Below are positions 30,193-39,604 of a stretch of 64,000 nt of DNA, one piece after another. This DNA is from Blastococcus xanthinilyticus. GTDB lineage: Bacteria > Actinomycetota > Actinomycetes > Mycobacteriales > Geodermatophilaceae. The notes under the pieces were generated by a model. It did not search any database and was not told the origin of the DNA. It saw only the letters and a program-made list of their open reading frames with translations. Both the position numbers and the translations under genes were made by a program. The stretch lies in assembly GCF_008124835.1 (NCBI RefSeq), contig NZ_VNHW01000006.1, positions 186,001 to 250,000 on the forward strand, written 5' to 3'. Position 1 is the first letter of the stretch. The number at the start of each line of letters is the position of its first letter.

Positions 30193-31310
30193 GTCCCGCT
30201 CTCGGCCGCCGGACGACGCCGGTTGCGGACGACGGTGACGCCACCCGCTCCCGCGAGCAGCAGCATCCCGGCACCCGCGGCGACCGCGAGGGTCCCGGTG
30301 GAGCCGGCCTCGACCGCCTCGACGCCGGTGTTCGAGCGCAGCCCGTCGTTGGCCACCGGCGCGGCCGGCGGGGCGGCCACGCTGGCAGCGGCCACGGCGA
30401 GCTGCACGGCGACGACCGAGACGCCGCCGGACGGGGTCGCCTGCGCGACCACGAGGCCGTAGGAGCCGGCCGCGGTGCCGGCCGGCAGCACGAAGGTCGC
30501 CGTCGAGCCGCTGACCTGGACGGTCAGCGGCACTGCGGCACCGGTGGCGTCGCCGTTGGCGTCGATCGCCTGCAGGCCGGCCTGGACACCGGTCAGGTCG
30601 GTGAGGCCGAGCTCGCGCAGCACCGACGTGGCAGTCAGGTCCAGCGTGACGGTCGAGCCGGCGGTCACCGCGACCGGGCAGGCCGTGGTGGACGAGATCG
30701 CGCAGGGAACCTGCGCGAGCGCGACGAGCTCGGGCGCGACGTTCTGCGCGGCGGGCGCGGCGGCGTCGAACGCGAGGTCGTAGAACAGCGGGTCGTAGTA
30801 GGTGAAGGCAGCGGTCAGGTCCGCCGGGTCCGTGGTGAGCGGCTCGAGGAAGAGCGTGCCGGCGTCGACGCCCGTGCCGTCGTCCGCGGGCAGGGTGACC
30901 GTGATGCTGCCGGTGCCCGCGCCGCTGATCGTCAGAGGCAGCTCGGCCCCCGTCGGGTTGGAGGCGTAGACCACGTCGGGGTTGCCGTCGCCGTCGTCGT
31001 CGAAGGTCAGCGCGGCCTCGACGGCGGAGTCGTCGAGCTCCGTGGGCAGGGCGACGGTGATCGTGCCGCCGTACTGGACCTCGACGGGGATCACGGTGGG
31101 TGCGGTGGCCGGGTCGGCCATGGGGTCCATCGCGCCGACGTTCTCGACCGGGAAGGCGCTCAGCTCGACCTCGGCGGGCTCGAGCGGGATGGTGACGTCG
31201 GTGGCGGCCATCGCGGCGGGCGAGATCCCGACGAGGAGGACGGCGGTGCCGATACCGACGAGGCCGATCCGCTGCATCTGCGGCCGACGGGACAGGGTGG
31301 AGCTCGACAT
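30180..31310 (-). CDS. Surface protein with sorting-signal-like C-terminus, probable sortase substrate
   Basis: A 376-residue exported protein of unknown family. Residues about 1-36 are a signal peptide (MQRIGLVGIGTAVLLVG... AAMAATDV). The body is acidic and Thr/Val-rich with beta-sandwich character, including FDDDGDGNPDVVY, an EF-hand-like Asp-rich loop that may bind calcium, and one likely disulfide (CAISSTTACPV). The end has wall-anchor layout: SNTGVEAVEAG, a hydrophobic stretch (TLAVAAGAGMLLLAGAGG) and a basic tail (RNRRRP). No LPXTG is present; SNTGV may be the recognition site. ATG 31310 is preceded by AAAGGTG. It lies upstream of and overlaps the sortase gene. Confidence 0.75.
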   Translation of the reverse strand: MSSSTLSRRPQMQRIGLVGIGTAVLLVGISPAAMAATDVTIPLEPAEVELSAFPVENVGAMDPMADPATAPTVIPVEVQYGGTITVALPTELDDSAVEAALTFDDDGDGNPDVVYASNPTGAELPLTISGAGTGSITVTLPADDGTGVDAGTLFLEPLTTDPADLTAAFTYYDPLFYDLAFDAAAPAAQNVAPELVALAQVPCAISSTTACPVAVTAGSTVTLDLTATSVLRELGLTDLTGVQAGLQAIDANGDATGAAVPLTVQVSGSTATFVLPAGTAAGSYGLVVAQATPSGGVSVVAVQLAVAAASVAAPPAAPVANDGLRSNTGVEAVEAGSTGTLAVAAGAGMLLLAGAGGVTVVRNRRRPAAESGTCEV

Positions 31311-31331
31311 GGGAACACCTTTCGGCGACCG

Positions 31332-31391
31332 CAGCGCCACGGTGGCGCTGGCTGCTGGCGGCAACCTAACGTCACTGATCCGTTCAGTTCC
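31332..31391 (-). promoter_or_regulatory. Candidate ECF-type promoter and leader palindrome of the surface-protein operon
   Basis: On the minus strand GGAAC (31391-31387) and CGTTA (31371-31367) are 15 bp apart, resembling an ECF sigma -35/-10 pair; a TAGGTT (31368-31363) overlaps. About 20 bp further down the leader is a 19-bp palindrome, CAGCGCCAC-G-GTGGCGCTG (31332-31350), an operator or leader hairpin 22 nt before the ATG. A dedicated sigma factor is inference; an ECF sigma gene lies 20 kb away at 10313. Confidence 0.35.
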
Positions 31392-31645
31392 GTGCGCGAC
31401 ACGCACCGCGTGTGCGAATTCGCCCAGGAACTTCTCCATGCGCCCCGGACGCTGGCACTTGGTGCTGGGAGGCCACGCCACCGACTGCAGCAGCAATGGC
31501 GGAATCGGATAATTTGAGCGGGCAGCGCGGTGAGGTTATGCCTGGGAGCCGCGCGACAGAGGGCCTCCCGGCGGCCCCAAGGAACGCCGTCCCGGCGCGC
31601 GCCTCGTCCACGCCGGGGGCCACCGGCCGGCGGAGGGGGCGAGCC

Positions 31646-32251
31646 TCAGGCGCTGACGCTCTCCGGCGCCCCCAGCCACTCGCGCCAGCGCGGGTCGACC
31701 GTCCGGTGCCCGAGCAGCCGCCAGGCCGCACCGCTGGGCGTCCGCGGCGGGTGGGGCAGCTTCCAGCCCAGCTCGGCCAGCGAGCGGTCGGCCTTGGTGT
31801 GGTTGCAGCGACGGCAGGCGGCCACCACGTTGTCCCAGGTGTGGGTGCCGCCCCGGCTGCGGGGCACGACGTGGTCGATGCTGGTCGCCGAGCCGCCGCA
31901 GTAGACGCAGGTCTGCCCGTCGCGGGTGAACACCGCCCGCCGCGACAGGGGCACCGACGCGGGGTAGGGCACCCGGACGTACCGGGTGAGCCGGACGACG
32001 ACGGGCACCGCGAGGCTGAGGGTCTCGGCGTGCACCACCTCGGCGGCGACGTCGACGGACTCGGCCTTCTCGGCGAGGACCAGCACGATCGCCCGCCGAC
32101 TGGACACCACGCACAGCGGCTCGTACGTGGCGTTGAGCAGCAGCGTGGCGCCCGTGGTGGCGGGCGAGGGCACGGGGACGAGCGGCGGGACGGGGTCGCG
32201 ACGCGGGCCTGGGTGACCCGCCGACGACGACCCGGGCGCGGAACGCGGCAC
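31646..32251 (-). CDS. HNH endonuclease-family protein
   Basis: A 201-residue protein. After a Pro-rich leader of about 35 residues comes a conserved actinobacterial domain (LLLNATYEPLCVVSSRRAIV) and then a zinc-binding HNH motif: CVYCGG, SIDHVVPRSRGGTHTWDNVV and ACRRCNHTKADRSL (two CxxC pairs, catalytic His in DHVVP, Asn in WDN, and a final His in CNHTK). It may nick or cut DNA, but this single-copy, conserved form is not tied to a phage or restriction system here. The start GTG 32251 is supported by the best Shine-Dalgarno in the window, GGAGGTGATCC. M. tuberculosis has a similar gene near Rv2469c (from memory). Confidence 0.85.
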   Translation of the reverse strand: MPRSAPGSSSAGHPGPRRDPVPPLVPVPSPATTGATLLLNATYEPLCVVSSRRAIVLVLAEKAESVDVAAEVVHAETLSLAVPVVVRLTRYVRVPYPASVPLSRRAVFTRDGQTCVYCGGSATSIDHVVPRSRGGTHTWDNVVAACRRCNHTKADRSLAELGWKLPHPPRTPSGAAWRLLGHRTVDPRWREWLGAPESVSA

Positions 32252-32393
32252 GGATCACCTCCGGACGCCCCGGACCGCCGGGTGCTGCACGACCCGCGGG
32301 CAGCCCCATTCTGACCCGAGACCCCCGCTCCGGCGCAGTGGAAATCCCGCGGCCGTCCGGCGGTGCGTCGGGAGCCGCGGTTACGTTCGGTGC

Positions 32394-34478
32394 ATGCGCT
32401 ATCCGGAGGCCCCGCGCCTGGACCTCGTCGACGACCTGCACGGTTCCCGCGTCGCCGACCCCTACCGCTGGCTGGAGGACCCGGCCGACCCCCGCACCCA
32501 GGAGTGGTCGCGGGCGCAGGACGCCCTCGCCGCCGAGGTGCTGGCCGGCCTGCCGCTCCGCGAGCGGTTCGCCGCGAGCCTCGGTGAGCTGGTGCGGTCC
32601 GGCGCCGTCGGGCTGCCGGTGTGGCGCGGTGAGCGGGCCTTCTCCACCCGCCGCGACCCCGGGCAGGAGCACGCCGTCCTGCGGGTGCGCGAGGCCGACG
32701 GCACGCTGCGCGTCCTGGTCGACCCGATGGCACTGGACCCGGAGGGCACGACGACGCTGGACGCCTGGTCCCCGTCCTGGGAGGGCGACCGGCTGGCCTA
32801 CCAGGTGAGCACCGGCGGCGACGAGGAGTCGCAGCTCTACGTGCTCGACGTGGCCACCGGCGAGCTGCTCGACGGGCCGGTCGACCGCTGCCGCTACTCC
32901 CCCGTCGGCTGGCTGCCCGGCGGGGAGGAGCTGTTCTACGTGCGCCGGCTCGCGCCCGGGGAGGTGCCGGCCGGTGAGGAGCAGTACCACCGCCGGGTGT
33001 GGCGCCACCGGGTCGGCGGCGACCCGGCCGACGACGTCCTGGTGCACGGGGAGGGGCTCGACCCCACCAACTACTACGGGGTGCGCACCAGTGCCGACGG
33101 CCGCTGGCTGGTCGTCTCCGCCTCGGCCGGCACGGCCCCGCGCGACGACGTCTGGCTGGCCGACCTGTCGGCGGCACCGGCCGGCGGGCCGCCGCCGCTG
33201 CGCGAGCTGCAGACCGGGGTCGACGCCCAGACCGCCGCCTGGGTGGCCCGCGACGGCCGGCTGTGGCTGATGAGCGACCGGGACGCGCCCCGCTGGCGGC
33301 TGGCGGTCGCCGACCCCGCGGACCCGGCCACGTGGGCTCCGGAGGCCTGGCGCGACGTCGTCCCGCAGCAGGAGACCGGCGTGCTCACCGACGCGGCGCT
33401 GGTCGACGGCCCGGACGGCGGGCTGCAGGTGCTCGCCGTGCACGCCGTCGACGCGACCGACCGGTTGTCGCTGTGGGCCGGGGACGGCGCCGGCCGGCTG
33501 GCCGACGTGACCCCTCCGGGCGCGGGCAGCATCGCCGGCGTGAGCGCGCCGCCCACCGGCGGCACGACCGCGTGGGTCGGCTACACCGACTACGCGACGC
33601 CGCCCTCGGTGCTCCGCTGGGACTCGGCCGACCCCGACGCGCTCGACGCCTGGGAGCAGGCGCCGGTCGCCGGCACCGTTCCGGAGCTGACCGTCGTCGA
33701 GACCCACGCCCGGTCGGCGGACGGCACGCCGGTCCACCTGTTCGTCCTCTCCGGCACCGGCCGGGCCGACCGGCCGCGGCCCACCGTGCTGTACGGCTAC
33801 GGCGGCTTCAACGTCGCCCTCACCCCCGCGTACTCGGCGCAGGCGCTGGCCTGGGTCGCCGCGGGCGGGGTGTGGGTGGTGGCCAACCTGCGCGGCGGCT
33901 CGGAGCACGGCGAGGAGTGGCACCGGGCCGGCATGCGGGAGCGCAAGCAGAACGTGTTCGACGACTTCGCCGCCGCCGGTGAGCACCTGGTGGCCGAGGG
34001 CTGGACGACCCCCGGGCAGCTGGCGGTCATGGGCGGCTCGAACGGCGGGCTGCTCGTCGGGGCCACCCTCACCCAGCGCCCCGACCTGGCGTCCGCGGTG
34101 GTCTGCAGCGCGCCCCTGCTGGACATGGTGCGGTACGAGCTGTTCGGGCTCGGCCGCACCTGGAACGACGAGTACGGCACCGCCGACGACCCGGTCGAGC
34201 TGGGCTGGCTGCTGGGCTACTCGCCCTACCACGCCGTCCGGGAGGGCACCGCCTACCCGGCGGTGCTGATCACCACCTTCGAGTCCGACACCCGCGTCGA
34301 CCCGCTGCACGGCCGGAAGCTGGCCGCCGCCCTGCAGCACGCCACCGCCGCCGAGGCGCCGGTCGTCCTGCGCCGGGAGACCTCCGTGGGGCACGGCGCA
34401 CGGGCGGTCAGCCGCACGGTCGGGCTGGCGGCCGACCAGCTCGGCTTCCTCGCGGCGCACACCGGTCTCACGCCGTGA
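32394..34478 (+). CDS. Prolyl oligopeptidase family serine peptidase (S9A)
   Basis: A 694-residue cytoplasmic serine peptidase. Residues about 70-410 are the seven-bladed propeller that gates access; residues about 420-694 are the alpha/beta-hydrolase domain. The catalytic triad is Ser549 (MGGSNGGLLVG), Asp632 (SDTRVDPLHG) and His667 (SVGHGA). Further family motifs are YGYGGFNVALTPAYS and NLRGGSEHGEEWH. It should cleave short peptides after proline. The ATG at 32394 has no Shine-Dalgarno; TACGTT ends 6 nt upstream, so the mRNA may be leaderless. It is divergent from the HNH gene. Confidence 0.93.
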   Translation: MRYPEAPRLDLVDDLHGSRVADPYRWLEDPADPRTQEWSRAQDALAAEVLAGLPLRERFAASLGELVRSGAVGLPVWRGERAFSTRRDPGQEHAVLRVREADGTLRVLVDPMALDPEGTTTLDAWSPSWEGDRLAYQVSTGGDEESQLYVLDVATGELLDGPVDRCRYSPVGWLPGGEELFYVRRLAPGEVPAGEEQYHRRVWRHRVGGDPADDVLVHGEGLDPTNYYGVRTSADGRWLVVSASAGTAPRDDVWLADLSAAPAGGPPPLRELQTGVDAQTAAWVARDGRLWLMSDRDAPRWRLAVADPADPATWAPEAWRDVVPQQETGVLTDAALVDGPDGGLQVLAVHAVDATDRLSLWAGDGAGRLADVTPPGAGSIAGVSAPPTGGTTAWVGYTDYATPPSVLRWDSADPDALDAWEQAPVAGTVPELTVVETHARSADGTPVHLFVLSGTGRADRPRPTVLYGYGGFNVALTPAYSAQALAWVAAGGVWVVANLRGGSEHGEEWHRAGMRERKQNVFDDFAAAGEHLVAEGWTTPGQLAVMGGSNGGLLVGATLTQRPDLASAVVCSAPLLDMVRYELFGLGRTWNDEYGTADDPVELGWLLGYSPYHAVREGTAYPAVLITTFESDTRVDPLHGRKLAAALQHATAAEAPVVLRRETSVGHGARAVSRTVGLAADQLGFLAAHTGLTP

Positions 34479-34554
34479 GATTCCGGAACCTCGACGGCCG
34501 GACACGCGCCGGCCGGTACTGACGCCGCACCGCTGAGCTGAGAGCATTCCGGTG

Positions 34555-35562
34555 ATGACCAGCTCACGCACCGTGCTCGCCGTGGACGACGGCACGTCCG
34601 TCGTCGACTGCGCCGACTACTGGCTCTGCCAGAAGGTCTACGACTGGTCGGGGATGGACTGGCTCGCGGAGAACGCGCGCACGCTCATCGCGACGCCCGG
34701 CCGCATCCTGCTGATCGTCGTGCTCGCCGTCGTGGCACGGGCGCTGGCCCACCGGGCGATCGGCCGGCTGACCGACCGCACGTCGAGCGGGGCGATGCCC
34801 ACGATCCTGCGGCCGTTCCGCAGCCGCACGCCCGCTGCCGAGGAGGTCATCGAGCAGATCACCGCCCGGCGCACCCAGCGCGCCGAGGCGATCGGCTCGG
34901 TGCTGCGCAGCTTCGCGTCGATGGTGGTCCTCGGCATCGCCGTCGTCCTGGCACTGGGCGAGCTCGGGGTCAACCTGGCGCCGATCCTGGCCAGCGCCGG
35001 GGTGGTCGGCGTCGCCCTCGGCTTCGGCGCGCAGAACCTGGTCAAGGACTTCATCGCCGGCATCGGGATCATCCTGGAGGACCAGTACGGCGTCGGGGAC
35101 GTCGTCGACCTGGGCGAGGCCGTCGGCACCGTGGAGGCGGTGGGCCTGCGGATCACCCGGCTGCGCGACGTCAACGGCGTGGTCTGGTACGTCCGCAACG
35201 GCGAGGTCCTGCGAGTGGGCAACAAGAGCCAGGGCTACGCCCAGGTGGTCATCGACATGCCGGTCGCGCACGACACCGACCTGGAGCGCTGCCGCGCGAT
35301 CATGCAGGAGGTGGCCGACGCCATGTACGCCGAGGACAAGTGGGCCGGCATCCTCCTGGCCGAGCCCGAGTCCCTGGGCGTGGAGCAGATCACCGCCGAG
35401 GGCGTGTTCCTCCGCCTCACCGTGCGCACCACCAACGCCGACCAGTGGAGGGTCGGCCGGGAGCTGCGGATGCGGCTCAAGGAACGCTTCGTCGCCGAGG
35501 GCATCCGCACACCCGTCCCGCTCCTGGGGAGCGTGTCCGCGGCCGGAACGGCACCCCGCTGA
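34555..35562 (+). CDS. Mechanosensitive ion channel, MscS family
   Basis: A 335-residue membrane protein. Three hydrophobic segments (about 48-66, 120-140, 146-165) end in the pore-lining TM3 with glycine/alanine pattern [21 protein letters not shown]. The beta domain follows ([39 protein letters not shown]) and then the alpha/beta C-terminal vestibule. It should open on membrane tension at hypo-osmotic shock. ATG 34555 is chosen; the preceding GTG at 34552 is in frame and equally possible. The C-terminus ends 38 bp before the next gene start, so both may be one transcript. A GGCCGG/CCGGCC hairpin lies upstream (about 34496-34515). Confidence 0.9.
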   Translation: MTSSRTVLAVDDGTSVVDCADYWLCQKVYDWSGMDWLAENARTLIATPGRILLIVVLAVVARALAHRAIGRLTDRTSSGAMPTILRPFRSRTPAAEEVIEQITARRTQRAEAIGSVLRSFASMVVLGIAVVLALGELGVNLAPILASAGVVGVALGFGAQNLVKDFIAGIGIILEDQYGVGDVVDLGEAVGTVEAVGLRITRLRDVNGVVWYVRNGEVLRVGNKSQGYAQVVIDMPVAHDTDLERCRAIMQEVADAMYAEDKWAGILLAEPESLGVEQITAEGVFLRLTVRTTNADQWRVGRELRMRLKERFVAEGIRTPVPLLGSVSAAGTAPR

Positions 35563-35600
35563 GCGCCGCCACGCCGGATGGCCCCCTCGGCGGCGCACCG

Positions 35601-36866
35601 GTGCGGCAGGCGACCTTCCGCGAGGTCTTCGCGGTGCGCGACTTCCGGCCCCTCTTCGGGACCTTCCTGCTGTCTGCGGCCGGGGACGAGCTGGCCCGGC
35701 TGGCCCTGACCGTCCTCGTCTACACCCGCACCGAGTCGCCGCTCCTGGCTGCCCTGACCTTCGCCATCGGGCACCTGCCGTGGCTGCTCGGCGGCCCGGT
35801 TCTGGCCACGCTCGCCGACCGCTTCCCCCGGCACCGGGTGCTGATCGCCACCGACGCGGCGCGGGCGGTGCTGGTCGCCCTGATGGCGGTGCCCGGCATG
35901 CCGCTGTGGCTCCTGCTCGCGCTGCTGTTCGTCGTGAGCCTGTGCGGACCACCCTTCGAGTCCGCCCGCTCCGCGCTCATGGCCGACGTGCTCGACGGCG
36001 ACCGGTACGCCGTCGCCACCTCCCTCACCAACATCACCATGCAGCTGGCCCAGGTCGGCGGCTTCCTCGCCGGTGGTGCGCTGATCGCCGTCTTCACGCC
36101 GTCGACCGCGTTGCTGGTGGACGCCGCGACGTTCGTCGTCTCCGCCCTCTGGCTGCGGCTCCGGCTGACGCCGCGCCCGGCGCCCGCGGGCGGCGAGGGG
36201 GGCGGCGGCTCCCTGTGGCGGGACACCGCCGAGGGCTTGCGCTTCATCCGGCGGACGCCGCGGCTGCTGGCCATCGTCGCCGTCGTCTGGGTGGCGACCG
36301 GCTTCCTCTACGCCTCCGAGGGCATCGCCGCGCCGCTGGTCGACGAGCTGGGCGCCGGCGCCTCGCTGCTCGGCGTCCTGCTGGCCGCCAACCCGCTCGG
36401 TCTCACGATCGGCGGCCTGGTGATCGCCCGGCTGGTGTCACCGGAACGCCGGGAGCAGCTCGTGGTGCCGCTGGTGGCGCTCTCCCTGGCGCCGGTGCTG
36501 GTCGGCGGCCTGGTGGCCGCCGTCGCCGGGCCCGGTCCCGTCGCCTTCTGGGTGCTGGTGGCCCTGCTGTTCGTGTCCGGGCTGTTCAGCGCGTGGACGA
36601 TCCCGCTCAACGTGACCTTCGTGCAGTCGGTCCCCAGCTCGCACCGCGGCCGTGCGTTCGGCGTCGCGGCCAGCGGTCTCGCGGGCGCGCAGGGCATCGG
36701 TACCCTGCTGGCCGGGCTGGCGGCGGAGTCCCTCGACCCGACCCTCGTGGTGGCGCTGTCCGGCGGCCTCGGAATGATCGCGGTCGCACCGGCGCTGGTG
36801 GCCTATCGGCGGACGCGCAGCCGGGCGCACGCCACCGACGGAGCCGAGGGGGCAACCGGGCGATGA
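35601..36866 (+). CDS. MFS transporter, 12-helix type
   Basis: A 421-residue inner-membrane protein with about 12 hydrophobic helices. An early [19 protein letters not shown], motif A-like loop [18 protein letters not shown], and the central cytoplasmic loop [18 protein letters not shown] place it with small MFS exporters of the MefA/Enterobactin-exporter group. The substrate is unknown. The start is GTG 35601; no in-frame ATG or GTG lies between this and the MscS stop. The stop overlaps the globin start (ATGA), so the two are coupled; a link of the transporter to oxygen or NO chemistry would be inference. Confidence 0.82.
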   Translation: MRQATFREVFAVRDFRPLFGTFLLSAAGDELARLALTVLVYTRTESPLLAALTFAIGHLPWLLGGPVLATLADRFPRHRVLIATDAARAVLVALMAVPGMPLWLLLALLFVVSLCGPPFESARSALMADVLDGDRYAVATSLTNITMQLAQVGGFLAGGALIAVFTPSTALLVDAATFVVSALWLRLRLTPRPAPAGGEGGGGSLWRDTAEGLRFIRRTPRLLAIVAVVWVATGFLYASEGIAAPLVDELGAGASLLGVLLAANPLGLTIGGLVIARLVSPERREQLVVPLVALSLAPVLVGGLVAAVAGPGPVAFWVLVALLFVSGLFSAWTIPLNVTFVQSVPSSHRGRAFGVAASGLAGAQGIGTLLAGLAAESLDPTLVVALSGGLGMIAVAPALVAYRRTRSRAHATDGAEGATGR

Positions 36867-37261
36867 GCGAGTCAAGGCGATCACTGCCGTCGGCGCGGAC
36901 CTTCTACGACGAGGTCGGCGGCGAGCCGACCTTCCGCCGCCTGGTCGCGCGGTTCTACGCCGGCGTGCGCACCGACCCGGTCCTCGTGCCCCTGTACCCC
37001 CAGGACGACTGGGACGGCGCCGAGACCCGGCTGCGCGGGTTCCTCGAGCAGTACTGGGGCGGGCCGGCGACGTACTCGCAGGAGCGCGGGCACCCGCGAC
37101 TGCGCATGCGGCACGCGCCGTTCGCCATCGGCCCGGCCGAGCGGGACGCCTGGCTGGCGCACATGCGTGACGCCGTCGACTCCCTGGAGCTGCCGCCCGA
37201 GCAGGACGCCACGCTGTGGGGCTACCTGGAGATGGCGGCCCACAGCATGCAGAACCGCTGA
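36863..37261 (+). CDS. glbO: Truncated haemoglobin O (group II)
   Basis: A 132-residue haem protein of the truncated-globin group II. Family residues visible: the start of helix [23 protein letters not shown], shown in two parts ([22 protein letters not shown]); the group II signature [25 protein letters not shown] with the tryptophan at the G8 region later ([15 protein letters not shown]); and proximal His in [11 protein letters not shown]. Such proteins bind O2 and NO and protect respiration in mycobacteria. The ATG overlaps the transporter stop. The pairing with an alpha-glucosidase downstream mirrors glbO-aglA order in M. tuberculosis (from memory). Confidence 0.92.
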   Translation: MSESRRSLPSARTFYDEVGGEPTFRRLVARFYAGVRTDPVLVPLYPQDDWDGAETRLRGFLEQYWGGPATYSQERGHPRLRMRHAPFAIGPAERDAWLAHMRDAVDSLELPPEQDATLWGYLEMAAHSMQNR

Positions 37262-37348
37262 CCCGGACCCAGCCCTCCGCACGACCTCGCCGCCCGGTGT
37301 CCCACCCCGGGACGGGCCACGCACGCCCACGACCACCCGAGGAGCCCG

Positions 37349-38938
37349 GTGAACCCGGAACCGACCGCCAGCCTGCCCACCGCCGACGCCGACTGGTGGC
37401 GGAACGCGGTCTTCTACCAGATCTACATCCGCAGCTTCGCCGACGGGAACGGCGACGGGGTCGGTGACCTGGCGGGGATCCGGTCGCGGCTGCCGTACCT
37501 GGCCGACCTCGGCGTGGACGCGCTGTGGATCACGCCGTTCTACCCCTCGCCGATGGCCGACCACGGCTACGACGTCGCCGACCCCCGGGACGTCGAGCCG
37601 GTGTTCGGCGACCTCGCGGAGTTCGACGCCCTGCTCGCCGACGCGCACGCGCTCGGCATCCGGGTGACCGTCGACCTGGTACCCAACCACAGCTCGCACG
37701 ACCACGAGTGGTTCCAGGCGGCGCTGACCGCCGCGCCGGGCTCTCCGGAGCGGGCGCGCTACCTGTTCCGGGACGGCCGCGGGGCCGACGGGAGCGAGCC
37801 GCCCAACAACTGGCCGTCGGTGTTCGGCGGGCCCGCGTGGACCCGGGTGCCCGACGGGCAGTGGTACCTGCACCTGTTCGCGCCCGAGCAGCCGGATCTG
37901 GACTTCGCCAACCCCGAGGTGGTCGCCGACCTCGAGGAGACCATGCGGTTCTGGCTGGACCGCGGGGTCGACGGCTTCCGCATCGACGTGGCGCACGGCA
38001 TGGCCAAGCCCGAGGGCCTGCCGGACATGGTGCCCCTGGACGACACCGGGCTGCTGGCCGACCACATGCCGGGTGACAACCGGTTCGACTCCGAGGGCGT
38101 GCACGCGCTGCACCGGCGGATCCGGTCGGTGGTCGACGAGTACCCCGGCCGGATGGCCGTCGGTGAGGTGTGGCTGCGCGACGACCAGCGGCTGGCCCGG
38201 TACCTGCGCGCCGACGAGCTGCAGCTGGCGTTCAACTTCAAGCTGGTCACCGCGGAGTGGTCGGCCGAGGAGCTCCGCACCGCCGTCGAGGACTCCCTGG
38301 CCACCGTGGCCGGCTCCCCCGCGCCCGCGTGCTGGGTGCTGTCCAACCACGACGTCTCCCGGCACGTCACCCGCTACGGCGGTGGTGAGCTGGGCACCCG
38401 GCGGGCCCGCGCGGCAGCGCTGCTCCAGCTGGCGCTCCCCGGCGCGGTCTACCTCTACAACGGCGACGAGCTCGGGATGCCCGACGTCGAGCTGCCCGAC
38501 GAGGTGCTGCAGGACCCGATCTGGGAGCGCTCCGGACGCACCGAGCGCGGCCGGGACGCCTGCCGCGTGCCGATGCCGTGGTCGGGGTCCGAGCCGCCGT
38601 ACGGGTTCTCCGAGAAGCCGGAGACCTGGCTGCCCATGCCCGAGGGCTGGGGCCCGCTCACCGCCGAGGCCCAGCGGGCGCGGGATGACTCGATGCTGTC
38701 GCTGTACCGAGCTGCGCTCGCTCTCCGCGCGTCGTCCAGCGCGCTGACCGGCGAGGATCTCGAGTGGTTACAGGCACCCGACGGTTGTGTCGCGTTCCGC
38801 CGTCCCGGCGGGCTGGTCTGCCTGCTCAACCTCTCCGGCGCCCTCGTGCCCGTGCCGGAGGGCCGGGTGCTGCTCAGCAGTGCCCCGGTCGACGGCGGAT
38901 CGCTGCCCGACGACGCCGCGATCTGGCTGCAGGCCTGA
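37349..38938 (+). CDS. aglA: GH13 alpha-glucosidase
   Basis: A 529-residue cytoplasmic glycoside hydrolase of family 13, oligo-1,6/alpha-glucosidase group. The four conserved regions are seen: DLVPNHSS (about 109-116), DGFRIDVAHG with nucleophile D213, AVGEVW with acid/base E273 and VLSNHDVSRH with D335. It should release glucose from alpha-linked oligosaccharides such as maltose, isomaltose or trehalose-derived products. The start is GTG 37349, with GAGGAG 4 nt upstream. The C-terminal domain (about 450-529) is beta-rich as usual. A hairpin terminator follows. Confidence 0.92.
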   Translation: MNPEPTASLPTADADWWRNAVFYQIYIRSFADGNGDGVGDLAGIRSRLPYLADLGVDALWITPFYPSPMADHGYDVADPRDVEPVFGDLAEFDALLADAHALGIRVTVDLVPNHSSHDHEWFQAALTAAPGSPERARYLFRDGRGADGSEPPNNWPSVFGGPAWTRVPDGQWYLHLFAPEQPDLDFANPEVVADLEETMRFWLDRGVDGFRIDVAHGMAKPEGLPDMVPLDDTGLLADHMPGDNRFDSEGVHALHRRIRSVVDEYPGRMAVGEVWLRDDQRLARYLRADELQLAFNFKLVTAEWSAEELRTAVEDSLATVAGSPAPACWVLSNHDVSRHVTRYGGGELGTRRARAAALLQLALPGAVYLYNGDELGMPDVELPDEVLQDPIWERSGRTERGRDACRVPMPWSGSEPPYGFSEKPETWLPMPEGWGPLTAEAQRARDDSMLSLYRAALALRASSSALTGEDLEWLQAPDGCVAFRRPGGLVCLLNLSGALVPVPEGRVLLSSAPVDGGSLPDDAAIWLQA

Positions 38939-38949
38939 GCGCACCGGCC

Positions 38950-38981
38950 GGTACCCGGGCGCCGCACGGCGCTCGGGTACC
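38950..38981 (+). terminator. Terminator after the alpha-glucosidase gene
   Basis: GGTACCCGGGCGCC (38950-38963) and its inverse (38968-38981) form a 14-bp stem with one mismatch and a 4-nt loop, 11 bp beyond the stop and 60 bp before bioY. Confidence 0.6.
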
Positions 38982-39040
38982 TTGCCGCAGGTGACGCCGG
39001 GTCGGCGGCGCCCGTCCGCCGGCGCAGCGCAGGAGTGAGC

Positions 39041-39604
39041 ATGAAGACCCGGGACCTCGCCCACATCGCCCTCTTCGCGGCCATCATCGCCGTGCTGGGG
39101 ACGCTCCCGGCGGTGAACATCGGCCCCGTCCCGATCACCGCGCAGACCCTCGGCGTGATGCTCGCGGGCAGCGTGCTCGGCGCCCGCCGTGGCTTCCTCG
39201 CCGTGCTGCTGTTCCTGGTCCTGGTGGCGATCGGGCTGCCCCTGCTGGCCAGTGGCACGGGCGGCCTGACGGTGTTCGCCGGCCCGACCGCGGGCTACCT
39301 GTTCAGCTGGCCGGTGGCGGCGGCCGTGACCGGCTGGCTGACCGAGCGCCTCTGGGCCCGGTACAACGTGGCCTGGGGCGTGCTGTGCAACGTCGTCGGC
39401 GGGATGGTCGTCATCTACCTGATCGGCGTCCCGGTGCTGGCCGCCGTCGCCAACCTGTCCCTGGGCGAGGCGATCGTCTCCGGGGCCCTGCCCTTCCTCC
39501 CCGGTGACGCGGTCAAGGCCTTCATCGCCGCGGCGATCGCCGCCCAGGTGCGCCGCAGCTACCCGGTGATCGAGCGACCGCAGCGGGCGGTCGCCGCCCG
39601 GTGA
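39041..39604 (+). CDS. bioY: Biotin ECF transporter substrate-binding subunit BioY
   Basis: A 187-residue integral membrane protein with six hydrophobic segments, the biotin-binding S-component of an energy-coupling-factor importer. It shows the BioY features VNIGPVPITAQTLGVMLAGS and LGARRGFLAVLLFL, GLPLLASGTGGLTVFAGPTAGYL given in two parts (GLPLLASGTGG, LTVFAGPTAGYL), and a C-terminal FLPGDAVKAFIAAAIA. ATG 39041 has AGGAG 5 nt upstream; a GTG at 39035 is in frame. It overlaps bioM by four bases, so the three subunits are translated together. Confidence 0.93.
   Translation: MKTRDLAHIALFAAIIAVLGTLPAVNIGPVPITAQTLGVMLAGSVLGARRGFLAVLLFLVLVAIGLPLLASGTGGLTVFAGPTAGYLFSWPVAAAVTGWLTERLWARYNVAWGVLCNVVGGMVVIYLIGVPVLAAVANLSLGEAIVSGALPFLPGDAVKAFIAAAIAAQVRRSYPVIERPQRAVAAR

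Noticed and set aside
31500-31545. AT-rich patch with GATAAT and a frame starting ATGGCGGAATCG
   Set aside because: The frame soon becomes Arg/Pro-rich and runs antisense into the HNH gene; no partner -35 is seen.
31536-34595. 1,019-codon minus-strand frame across the prolyl oligopeptidase gene
   Set aside because: It is antisense to a gene with an intact catalytic triad and has no recognisable domain.
39001-39040. Possible BirA or biotin-responsive site upstream of bioY
   Set aside because: No inverted repeat of suitable form is found apart from the terminator of the preceding gene.
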